NCBI GenBank assembly: GCA_017645945.1
Contig: JAGCNL010000066.1
Coordinates: forward strand, 1-64,000
Reading direction: 5' to 3'
Source: Salinivirgaceae bacterium
Lineage (GTDB): Bacteria; Bacteroidota; Bacteroidia; Bacteroidales; SZUA-534
DNA: 64,000 nucleotides
The position numbers and the translations under genes are program-made. Positions 18,817 to 27,400 of the stretch are shown here, in pieces. Under the pieces are notes generated by a model. That model saw nothing but the letters and a program-made list of their open reading frames with translations. It had not been told where the DNA came from and ran no database searches. Numbering within the stretch: position 1 is the first letter of the stretch; each line of letters begins with the position of its first letter.

Positions 18817-18966
18817 CTACAAAAGAATTCGGCACGAAAATTCTTCGGGCTTCATTTTACGCAATTTTTCGCGTTGGGCGCATTTGCGTTCCTTCAAGTT
18901 CTTAACCGCTTCCAAAAGTTTTTCGGAAGGATTATTTATAACTATCGGTTCTTTTGTGTGTGACAT
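18817..18966 (-). CDS. Small charged protein, possible antitoxin
   Basis: A 49-residue protein from the ATG at 18966 (MSHTKEPIVINNPSEKLLEA). It is almost entirely helical and charged, with NLKERKCAQREKLRKMKPEEF at its C-terminal half. The layout INNPSEKLLE-AVKNLKER resembles small antitoxin-like proteins that precede toxin genes in Bacteroidota. A longer frame to 19023 would run through its promoter and is rejected. It has its own well-formed promoter and ends at the start codon of the next gene. Confidence 0.6.
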   Translation of the reverse strand: MSHTKEPIVINNPSEKLLEAVKNLKERKCAQREKLRKMKPEEFSCRILL

Positions 18967-18991
18967 CTTTTGAAAGATTATGTTCGCGTTG

Positions 18992-19024
18992 CAAAAGTAA
19001 CAACTATTTTCATTGATTTCCAAA
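18992..19024 (-). promoter_or_regulatory. Bacteroides-type promoter of the 18.3-19.0 kb pair
   Basis: On the minus strand, TTTG (19024-19021) and TACTTTTG (18999-18992) are spaced 21 bases apart, which fits the -33/-7 consensus. The predicted transcript starts about 20 bases before the ATG at 18966. Confidence 0.65.
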
Positions 19025-19070
19025 ATTATCTGATATGGGTTTGTGAATTAGCGAATTCAAAAGAAAACTC

Positions 19071-19078
19071 TACTTTTG
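19071..19078 (+). promoter_or_regulatory. -7 box (TACTTTTG) of cysS
   Basis: A perfect TAnnTTTG box lies 39 bases before the cysS ATG. The same octamer is used by the divergent promoter. No TTTG at the usual -33 distance was seen. Confidence 0.45.
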
Positions 19079-19117
19079 TCCGAAAACTTTGGAACTTCAA
19101 ACTTAAAACATCAAGGA

Positions 19118-20608
19118 ATGGAACAATTATTCATATACAACACATTATCAAGGACAAAGCAGCCGTTCAAGCCGATAACCGAAGGTAAGGTCGGAATGTA
19201 TGTCTGCGGTCCGACGGTTTATGGCGACGCGCATTTGGGACACGCCCGCCCTGCCATAACCTTCGATATTCTCTATCGCTATTTGTTGCATTTGGGCTAC
19301 AAGGTGCGCTACGTGCGTAACATTACCGATGTGGGCCATTTGGAGCACGATGCCGATGAGGGTGAGGACAAAATCGCTAAGAAAGCACGTCTGGAACAAC
19401 TTGAGCCAATGGAAGTTGCGCAGTATTACACTTTGCGCTACCACGAGGCAATGAACAAACTCAACGTTCTGCCGCCAACCATCGAGCCGCGCGCTTCGGG
19501 GCATATCATCGAGCAGATTGAGTTTGTGAAGAAGATTCTCGAAAACGGATTCGCCTACGAGAGCAACGGCTCAATATACTTTGATATTGAGGCATATAGC
19601 AAGAAGTTCAACTACGGCAAACTTTCGGGCCGCAATGTTGAGGAGATGCTCGAGACCACCCGCGCCCTTGACGGTCAAGATGAGAAGCGCCGCACGTGCG
19701 ATTTCGCTCTTTGGAAACGCGCTCAACCTGAGCACATTATGCGCTGGCCTTCGCCTTGGAGCGATGGTTTCCCTGGCTGGCACATCGAGTGCTCGGCAAT
19801 GGGCTGCAAGTATCTGGGCGAAGAATTTGATATTCACGGCGGCGGTATGGACCTGATTTTCCCGCATCACGAAAGTGAGATTGCACAGTCGGCGGCCGCT
19901 CTGGGCCACGATTCGGTCCACTACTGGATGCACAACAATATGATTACCATCAACGGACAGAAGATGGGCAAGTCGCTTGGCAACTTCATCACACTCGGCG
20001 AGTTCTTCAGCGGCAGCCACAAAGACAAAGACGGCAACGAGATGCTCGACAAGGCTTATTCGCCGATGACCATCCGCTTCTTCATCCTTCAGGCGCACTA
20101 CCGCTCAACAGTCGATTTCTCGAACGAGGCTCTGCAGGCTTCGGAGAAAGGTTTGAGCAAGATTGTGGAGACTTACAATCGACTGATGCGTCTTCAGCCG
20201 TCCGACAAGACTACTGTAGATGTGGCTGGTTTGCGCCAACGCTGCGAGGAGGCTATGTGCGACGACTTGAACACACCAATCGTCATTTCGCATCTTTTCG
20301 ATGCTGCAAAGGCCGTCAACACCGTTGCCGACGGCAAAGGCACCATCAGCAAGGCCGACCTTGACGAACTGAAAGATGTGTTCAAAACGTTTGTCTGCGA
20401 CATTCTGGGCTTGCAGATTGAGTCGGTGGGCAGCGGCAGCAGCGATGCTTACAAAAAGGCCATCGACCTTCTGCTCTCAATCCGCCAACAGGCCAAGCAG
20501 AACAAGGACTGGGCCACAAGCGACCGCATCCGCAACGAGCTGGCCGCCATCGGTTTCAATGTGAAGGACACCAAAGACGGATTTGAATGGGAACTGACAA
20601 ATAATTGA
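19118..20608 (+). CDS. cysS: Cysteinyl-tRNA synthetase
   Basis: A 496-residue class-I synthetase. The motif [19 protein letters not shown] (zinc-binding Cys plus HIGH variant HLGH) is at about residues 26-44. WHIECSAM and the [11 protein letters not shown] segment give the other zinc ligands. The KMSKS equivalent is KMGKSLGNF. The C-terminal DALR-type helical domain is present and ends in [12 protein letters not shown] 19118 is chosen; the frame reaches back to a TTG that lies in the promoter box. Followed by a palindromic repeat with a T-run that may end the transcript. Confidence 0.95.
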   Translation: MEQLFIYNTLSRTKQPFKPITEGKVGMYVCGPTVYGDAHLGHARPAITFDILYRYLLHLGYKVRYVRNITDVGHLEHDADEGEDKIAKKARLEQLEPMEVAQYYTLRYHEAMNKLNVLPPTIEPRASGHIIEQIEFVKKILENGFAYESNGSIYFDIEAYSKKFNYGKLSGRNVEEMLETTRALDGQDEKRRTCDFALWKRAQPEHIMRWPSPWSDGFPGWHIECSAMGCKYLGEEFDIHGGGMDLIFPHHESEIAQSAAALGHDSVHYWMHNNMITINGQKMGKSLGNFITLGEFFSGSHKDKDGNEMLDKAYSPMTIRFFILQAHYRSTVDFSNEALQASEKGLSKIVETYNRLMRLQPSDKTTVDVAGLRQRCEEAMCDDLNTPIVISHLFDAAKAVNTVADGKGTISKADLDELKDVFKTFVCDILGLQIESVGSGSSDAYKKAIDLLLSIRQQAKQNKDWATSDRIRNELAAIGFNVKDTKDGFEWELTNN

Positions 20609-20648
20609 AAGATTGATTAATTGAATGATTGAATAAAAGAAAATTGTA

Positions 20649-20670
20649 GGGACGTGGCGTGCCGCGTCCC
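20649..20670 (+). repeat. GGGACGTGGCGTGCCGCGTCCC palindrome, copy 1
   Basis: A 22-base hairpin followed by aattttttaa, 40 bases after the cysS stop. An identical copy stands after carB (58996-59017), and related units occur at 29187-29350. It may act as a terminator here. Confidence 0.75.
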
Positions 20671-20713
20671 AATTTTTTAAGAATCCGCGATAAACGTAAA
20701 CATTGTAATATCA

Positions 20714-21817
20714 ATGATTTTGCAGCATCTGACATTGACAAATTTCAAGAATTATCAGTCGCTCGACGCTGATTTTTCGCCGCGCATCAACTGCATAACT
20801 GGCGATAACGGCGAGGGCAAGACCAATATTCTTGACGCCATATATTATTTGTCGTTCTGCAAAAGTTTCTTCACAGGCCTTGATTCTCAAAACATCCGCC
20901 ACGGCGAGCAGTTTTTCATTGTTCAGGGCCAGTACGATTCCGACGGGCAGTCCGAGGAGATTTACTGCGGTTTCGAGCCAGGCAAGCGCAAGCGGTTCAA
21001 GCGCAACAAGAAGGAGTACGACCGTTTTGCCGACCATATCGGCCTGATACCGTTGGTGATGGTGTCGCCAACTGATATCAATCTTATTATTGGTGGCAGC
21101 GATGACCGCCGCAAGTTCATGGACGGCATAATCTCGCAGTTCGACCGCGAATATCTTCTTAAATACCAAGAATATACACGGATTCTTGCGCAGCGCAACC
21201 ATCTGCTTAAGGAGACGCCGCAAACTTGGCAGATTGACGACAGCATATTGCAGATTTACGACAGCCAACTTTCAGAGGCTGGGCAATATATCTATCAGAA
21301 ACGCAAGGAGTTTGTGTCAGGAATCGAGCCCATTTTTCAGAAATATTTCGAAGCCATATCGCGTGGAAAGGAAAAAGTGTCGCTCGAGTACCAGACTACT
21401 CTCGACGAGAAGCCGCTGGAGCAGCAACTCACTGAGAACCGCGCCATCGACATGGCCACGCGCTACACCAATTTCGGAATTCACAAAGACGACCTCGAAT
21501 TCGGCATGAGCGGCATGCCAATCAAGCGGTTAGGCTCGCAGGGGCAGCAGAAAACCTACCTCGTAGCCATGAAGCTTGCGCAGTTCGAGTACATCGACGG
21601 CCTATGCGGACGGAAGCCCGTTCTGCTGCTCGATGATATTTTCGACAAACTCGACCAAACGCGCGTGGAGCAGATAGTTAACATTGTGTCGCAGAGCAAC
21701 TTCGGTCAGATTTTCATCACCGACACAAGCACCCAGCGCATCGACAGCATCCTTCAAAAGTTCGGCAGTGACCACTATCATTATAATCTAAAAGACAATC
21801 GATTAACCTTGATGTGA
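20714..21817 (+). CDS. recF: DNA repair and recombination protein RecF
   Basis: A 367-residue SMC-like ATPase that helps load RecA at gaps with RecO and RecR. Residues 1-12 (MILQHLTLTNFK) and NYQSLDADFSPRINCITGDNGEGKTNILDAI carry the N-terminal strand and the Walker A loop (GDNGEGKT, about residues 30-37). The signature region RLGSQGQQKTYLVAMKLAQ and the Walker B VLLLDDIFDKLDQTR are near the C-terminus, and FITDT follows. All expected parts are present. The stop codon is one base from dciA, so the two are co-translated. Confidence 0.95.
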   Translation: MILQHLTLTNFKNYQSLDADFSPRINCITGDNGEGKTNILDAIYYLSFCKSFFTGLDSQNIRHGEQFFIVQGQYDSDGQSEEIYCGFEPGKRKRFKRNKKEYDRFADHIGLIPLVMVSPTDINLIIGGSDDRRKFMDGIISQFDREYLLKYQEYTRILAQRNHLLKETPQTWQIDDSILQIYDSQLSEAGQYIYQKRKEFVSGIEPIFQKYFEAISRGKEKVSLEYQTTLDEKPLEQQLTENRAIDMATRYTNFGIHKDDLEFGMSGMPIKRLGSQGQQKTYLVAMKLAQFEYIDGLCGRKPVLLLDDIFDKLDQTRVEQIVNIVSQSNFGQIFITDTSTQRIDSILQKFGSDHYHYNLKDNRLTLM

Positions 21818-21818
21818 G

Positions 21819-22109
21819 ATGAAAAGGCAGAACACCGCGACATTGGGGAACGTCATCTCGCTATGGATTGAGGAGATGAAGTTGCAGGGCAAAATCAGCG
21901 AGACACGCCTGATTGGCTCATGGGGCAAGATTGTCGGCAGTTACATTGCATCAAAAACACGCGAAATCTACATCAAAGACCGCAAACTGGTTGTCCGCAT
22001 CGACTCGTCGGTGGTGCGTAACGAGCTGGCGCATGCCAAAACAATGCTTATCGGGCGGCTCAACGACGAAGGCGGCGGCGACATAATAGATGATATATTA
22101 TTATGGTAA
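21819..22109 (+). CDS. DciA/DUF721 family protein
   Basis: A 96-residue protein of the DUF721 family, which contains DciA, the replicative-helicase loader of bacteria lacking DnaC/DnaI. Typical features are the N-terminal helix LGNVISLWIEEMKL, the WGKIVGSYIASKTREIYIKDRKLVVRIDSSVVRNELAH core and the C-terminal INDILLW-like end (IIDDILLW). The recF-dciA adjacency is common in Bacteroidota and supports a replication role. The next 170 bases are A+T-rich and hold the promoter region of the following gene. Confidence 0.85.
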   Translation: MKRQNTATLGNVISLWIEEMKLQGKISETRLIGSWGKIVGSYIASKTREIYIKDRKLVVRIDSSVVRNELAHAKTMLIGRLNDEGGGDIIDDILLW

Positions 22110-22282
22110 AAAGTGCCGAAAAATTGTTTTTCGTAAAAAATATGAACATTTTTTTGAACAAAAAAAACGTATAGGGTTGCATATAAACGATTTTTATTAT
22201 TTTTGGCATTCGTTAGATGTTTGTTAAACACCGAACAATAAAAGTATAGCGTATAAGATTCTTAAATTTTAATTAGTCAATT

Positions 22283-24025
22283 ATGAGAAAGGTAAACTTT
22301 TGCTTTTTAGCATCTTGCGCCTTAGTTCTGGCTGCCTGCGGCGGTATGAACAAAATGGCAAAAATGGCAGACCAAGTACAAATCGACCCGAGTCCGAAAG
22401 TGCTTGAAATGCATGGTGACAGCGTGGAAGTTGAGATTAAATTCACTATCCCGCAGAAATTTTTCCAGAAAGCAGCCACATTGGAGGTTACTCCTGTGCT
22501 GAAGTATGAAGGTGGTGAAAAAGCCTTCGCGTCGAAGACCATCCAAGGCGAGTCTGTTCAGGCAAACAACGAGGTTTGCTCGTTTGCGAATGGTGGAACA
22601 TTCACTATTCCGAAGTCGAAAATCGCCTTTGAAGAGGGCATGCGCAAAGCCGAGCTCGTTGTTCGCGCAAAGGCTTCAATGAAGGGAGCATCGCTTGACC
22701 TTCCTGAAAGAAAGGTAGCTGACGGTGTTATGTCGACAGCTTTGTTGCTTGACTACAAGGCAATGACAATTGGCGCAGCCGACAAATTCCAACGCGTAAC
22801 CAACGACTCGAAAGGTGCAACCTTGTTCTTCGTTATCAACAAGGCTGACATCCAGAGCAAAGAGTTGAAGAAAGACGAAGTTGCTGCTTTGCAGAAATTC
22901 TTGGCCGATGCATCTAAAAACGAGCGCATTGAGGTTAAGGGTATCGAGATTTCAGCATTCGCATCACCTGATGGTGAAGAGTCGCTCAACGACAAATTGG
23001 CTGCCAACCGTATGAAGAATTCTGATTCTTTCTTCAAGAAAGAGTTGAAGAAAGCCAAACTGAACGCTGACGCTTCTGTTTACAAAACAACTTCTTTGGC
23101 TGAGGACTGGGACGGCTTCAAAACTTTGATGCAAGAGTCTAATATCCAAGACAAAGAGCTTATTCTCCGCGTTCTTTCAATGTACTCTGACCCTGTTGTT
23201 CGCGAGAAAGAAATCAAGAACATTTCTGCAGCTTACGAGGAAATCGCTGACAAGATTCTTCCGCAACTGCGTCGTTCGAAACTTTCTGTAAACATCGCAG
23301 TTATCGGTCACAGCGACGAGGAATTGAAAGAAATGGTTGCTAACAACGACGAGAAACTCACTATCGAGGAGATGCTTTACACTGCAACTCTGACTGAGGA
23401 TAACAACGAGAAACTTTCTATCTATCAGAAAGCTGCTGACAAATTCCCAGAGGACTGGAGAGCCATCAACAATGTTGGTCACATCAGCTACAAGCTGGGT
23501 AAGGTTGCTGAGGCAAAAGCCGCTTTCGAGAAAGCTAAAGGTATCGATGCTTCTAACACAGTTGTTCTGAACAACCTTGGTGCTTGCGCATTGGCTGACG
23601 GCGACGTTGCCGCTGCTAAAGAGTTCTTCAGCGCAGCTGCTGGTGCAGGTGATGAGGTTAGCTACAACCAAGCAATCATTCTCACCAAGAAGGGTGACTA
23701 TGAGAACGCTTTGAACATGTATCAGAGCAGCAAAATCAACACATTCAACTGGGCTCTCTGCAAATACCTGAACTACTTCAACACTAAGAATGCCGATGTA
23801 TTCGACGCTACTCTTGGTATCCTGAACAAGATTGAGGACCAGAACGATGCCAAGATTTCTTACCTGAAGGCTATCATTGGTGCTCGCAAGCAGGATAGAG
23901 ACCTTCTGCTCAACAGCTTGAAGGTTGCCGTTGAGAAAGACTCTAAGCTCGGCGCTTACGCAGCAAAAGACATTGAGTTTGCTCAATATGCTCAGGAAGC
24001 TGACTTCCAGAATATTGCTAAATAA
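22283..24025 (+). CDS. OmpA-like / TPR lipoprotein
   Basis: A 580-residue lipoprotein; the signal peptide ends in the lipobox LAAC (MRKVNFCFLASCALVLAAC). An N-terminal beta-rich part (about 30-190) is followed by a segment similar to the OmpA-type peptidoglycan fold (VKGIEISAFASPDGEESLNDKLAANRMK, about 215-245), then by TPR units at about 370-500 (AINNVGHISYKLGKVAEAKAAFEKAK, VVLNNLGACALADGDVAAAKEFF). It probably sits on the periplasmic side of the outer membrane. Codon use (many gct, aac, ctt) looks like that of a highly expressed gene, and a strong terminator follows. Confidence 0.75.
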   Translation: MRKVNFCFLASCALVLAACGGMNKMAKMADQVQIDPSPKVLEMHGDSVEVEIKFTIPQKFFQKAATLEVTPVLKYEGGEKAFASKTIQGESVQANNEVCSFANGGTFTIPKSKIAFEEGMRKAELVVRAKASMKGASLDLPERKVADGVMSTALLLDYKAMTIGAADKFQRVTNDSKGATLFFVINKADIQSKELKKDEVAALQKFLADASKNERIEVKGIEISAFASPDGEESLNDKLAANRMKNSDSFFKKELKKAKLNADASVYKTTSLAEDWDGFKTLMQESNIQDKELILRVLSMYSDPVVREKEIKNISAAYEEIADKILPQLRRSKLSVNIAVIGHSDEELKEMVANNDEKLTIEEMLYTATLTEDNNEKLSIYQKAADKFPEDWRAINNVGHISYKLGKVAEAKAAFEKAKGIDASNTVVLNNLGACALADGDVAAAKEFFSAAAGAGDEVSYNQAIILTKKGDYENALNMYQSSKINTFNWALCKYLNYFNTKNADVFDATLGILNKIEDQNDAKISYLKAIIGARKQDRDLLLNSLKVAVEKDSKLGAYAAKDIEFAQYAQEADFQNIAK

Positions 24026-24045
24026 ATAAGAACTTAATAATAAGG

Positions 24046-24079
24046 AAAGCCTGTCCCGAAAGGGACAGGCTTTTTTTGT
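24046..24079 (+). terminator. Strong terminator after the TPR lipoprotein gene
   Basis: A 12-bp perfect stem (aaagcctgtccc/gggacaggcttt) with a four-base loop is followed by seven or more T. Confidence 0.92.
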
Positions 24080-24137
24080 GGCTGTTATTTAGCAGATGGT
24101 CGCTCAACAATTTATGTTAGGCGATTCATATTTTCAG

Positions 24138-24145
24138 TATATTTG
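24138..24145 (+). promoter_or_regulatory. -7 box (TATATTTG) upstream of the surface-protein leader
   Basis: A perfect TAnnTTTG octamer. Transcription from it would begin near 24152 and give a ~300-base leader before the surface-protein ATG at 24454. Confidence 0.45.
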
Positions 24146-24150
24146 TAGTT

Positions 24151-24381
24151 ATGAAAAATATATTTAGTCATAGAGAGTGTACCTTGTCTAATAAGTTTAT
24201 CTTATTGATTAGCAGTATTTTACCCCCCCCCTGCATTGTTTGGCAATCGGCAGATTCTGAGCAATATACACGCACATTTGGGACCGACACTCCTATTTTT
24301 ATACATAATACGCCCTGGCATTGCACCATGCATCTGCCTGGCGCTTGCGGAATTGCTGTGTCCGACAGTCAGCAATCCTAG
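24151..24381 (+). other. Long leader or small ORF with a C9 homopolymer
   Basis: The 376-base gap before the surface-protein gene has an open frame of 76 codons that starts six bases after the -7 box. Its product has a hydrophobic part (FILLISSILPPPCIVW) and no known homolog to me. The frame contains nine C in a row (24223-24231), by far the longest G/C homopolymer in the window. The region may be a translated leader, a phase-variable small gene, or simply an untranslated leader with chance coding potential. The last 70 bases before 24454 are A+T-rich. Confidence 0.3.
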
Positions 24382-24453
24382 TTTCAAGTGTCATTGAGAG
24401 AATTTTTCACATAAATCATAAACAGATTAATTAATCTAAAAAATGTTTAAACA

Positions 24454-27400
24454 ATGAAAATCAAAAACTTGATTCTAACGATTGCCACAGCGCTGGCCAC
24501 CATGGCCGCCGTGGCGCAGACTGACGGCTTCAACTATCAGGCCGTGGTTAGGAACGCACAGGGCGAGCTGGTGAGCAGCTCCGATGTTCAGTTGCGGCTT
24601 ACACTCACCGCAGCCGACGGCTCAGTTCTCTATCAGGAGACACAGAAGGTAAAAACCAACGCTTACGGCGTGCTGAGCGTGACTGTGGGCGCGGGCGAGG
24701 CCGTGAAGGGCAAGTTTGCCGATGTTGACTGGGCAAAGGGCGATGTTGCCATGAAGGTGGAGATTGACGCCAAAGGCGGCACTGAATTCACCGACCTTGG
24801 AACAACCAAGCTCCAGGCCGTGCCGTACGCTTATTTTGCGGCCACTTCGCCAAGCAGCAAAGGTGAAAAGGGTGACCCCGGCGAGAAGGGTGAGCGCGGC
24901 GAGAAGGGTGAACAAGGCGAGAAAGGTGACAAGGGCGAGCCCGGACCGCAAGGCCCGCAGGGTGCCAAAGGCGAAAAGGGTGACGCCGGAACAGGCCTCA
25001 CCAACCGCGGCGCTTGGGCAAGCGGAACACAATACAAGACAGGCGATTACGTGTTTGCAGCAAGTGCCGCCAACGCTAACGCCAACACAATGTGGATAGC
25101 CGAGGGCGAGTTCACCTCGACCAAGCAGCCGAAAGACGACGCTGCCAACTGGGTTGAGTTCACCGCACCTGCCGGCGAGGCTGGCGCAGGCATTGCCAGC
25201 GCAGTTTTTGATGGCGGTGTTCTGACACTCACCACCACCGACGGCAACAGCTATGTATCTGGTAATCTGAAAGGTGAGAAAGGTGACAAGGGTGATAAAG
25301 GCGAAACTGGAGAGAAAGGCGACAAAGGCGACAAAGGTGACACCGGCGCAAAAGGCGACAAGGGTGAAACTGGAGATAAAGGTGCTGCCGGCGTTGGAAT
25401 TGCAGGTGTAACCTTCAGCGACAACGTGATGACTGTTGCGACAACCGACGGCAACAAATATGTCTCAGGCAACCTGAAAGGCGAAAAGGGTGAGAAAGGT
25501 GACGCAGGAACAGGCTTAAACAATCGCGGCAATTGGGTTAGCGGAACACAGTATAAATCAGGCGACTATGTTTTTGCTCCGAGCAAGAACAACGCCAACG
25601 TAAATTCAATGTGGATTGCAGAAGCCAACATCAACTCAACCAAGCAGCCGAGCGAGGATGCCACCAACTGGGTTGAGTTCACAGCTCCTGCAGGAGAGGC
25701 TGGCGTGGGCATTGCCAACGTAACCTTCACTGACAATGTGATGACCGTCTCGACCACCGACGGCAACCAATATGTTTCGGGCAACCTGAAAGGCGAGCAG
25801 GGACCGCAGGGCCCCAAGGGCGAGGACGGCATGCAGGTGCAAGGCTCCAAGGGGCAGACTCTTGTGCACGACGGCACAACATGGGTTGCAACCAATGAGA
25901 TTGCCCTGAAGAAACTCGATGTGAAAGCATCAACCGAAACCGAGGAGGCGCTCTTCGAGGTTAAGGACAAGGAAGGAAACGTTGTGTTTGCCGTCTATCC
26001 GAACGCCGTGCGTGTCTATGTTGACGAGAACGCCAAGAGCGATGACAAGGCAATCGCCACTGGTTTTGCCGTTGCCGGACGCCGTGCCGGCAAAGACGGT
26101 GCCGGCAATGAGATTTTCGCTGTAAATGCCGAAGGAACAAAGGTTTATGTTGATGAGGATGCCAAGAGCGACGACAAGGTTATCGCCACTGGTTTTGCCG
26201 TTGCTGGACGCCGTGCAGGCAAAGACAACACCACAAACAATAACTATCTGGTTATCAACAGCGAAGGAACAAAAGTCTTTATCGATGATGAGACAAAGGA
26301 CGGCGACAAGGTGATTGCAACAGGATTCGCCGTTGCCGGACGCCGTGCCGGCAAGGACGCTGCCAGCGACTACCTCTCAGTAAGCACCACAGGCACACAA
26401 GTCTATTTTGATGACAACGAAGGCAAGGATGGCAGCAAGGTTATTGCCACCGGTTTCGCCGTTGCTGGACGCCGTGCCGGCAAGGATGTTACCAACGACT
26501 ATTTCTCTGTTAACACTGATGGTACTCAGGTTTATTTTGACAACGACGAGACCAAAGACGGCGACAAAGTAATCGCCACTGGCTTTGCTGTTGCAGGACG
26601 CCGTGGCGGCAAAGAGGATGCCAGCGATTACTTCGCTGTTAACACTGACGGTACTCAGGTTTATTTTGATAACGACACAAAGGACGGCGACAAGGTGATT
26701 GCCACTGGCTTTGCCGTTGCAGGACGCCGTGGAGGCAAGGAGGATGCCAGCAACTATCTCTCGGTTAACACCGAAGGAACACAAGTCTATTTTGATAACG
26801 ATGAGACCAAAGACGGCGACAAGGTGATTGCAACTGGCTTTGCCGTTGCTGGACGCCGTGGCGGCAAGGACGCTGCCAGCGACTACTTCGCAGTTAACAC
26901 TGACGGTACTCAGGTCTATTTTGATAACGACGAGACAAAGGACGGCGACAAAGTAATCGCCACTGGCTTTGCTGTTGCTGGACGCCGTGGCGGCAAGGAT
27001 GCTGCCAGCGATTACTTCGCAGTTAACACTGACGGTACTCAAGTCTATTTTGATAACGACGAGACAAAGGACGGCGACAAGGTGATTGCCACAGGTTTTG
27101 CTGTTGCCGGACGCCGTGGCGGTAAGGAAGAGACCAGCGACTATCTCTCAGTTAACACTGACGGTACTCAGGTTTATTTTGACAACGATGAGACAAAGGA
27201 CGGCGACAAGGTGATTGCCACTGGTTTCGCCGTTGCTGGACGCCGTGGAGGCAAGGACGTTGCCAGCGATTATCTCTCAGTTAACGCAAACCGCACACAG
27301 GTTTATTTCGATGGTGATGAAGGCGATAAGGCCATTGCTACAGGCTTTGCCGTTGCTGGACGCCGCGCAGGAGCCAAGGATGGTGCAGCCGATGACTACC

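Noticed and set aside
26377..27042. 221-codon open frame antisense to the surface-protein repeats
   Set aside because: Its periodic composition is a direct shadow of the 11-copy coding repeat on the plus strand.
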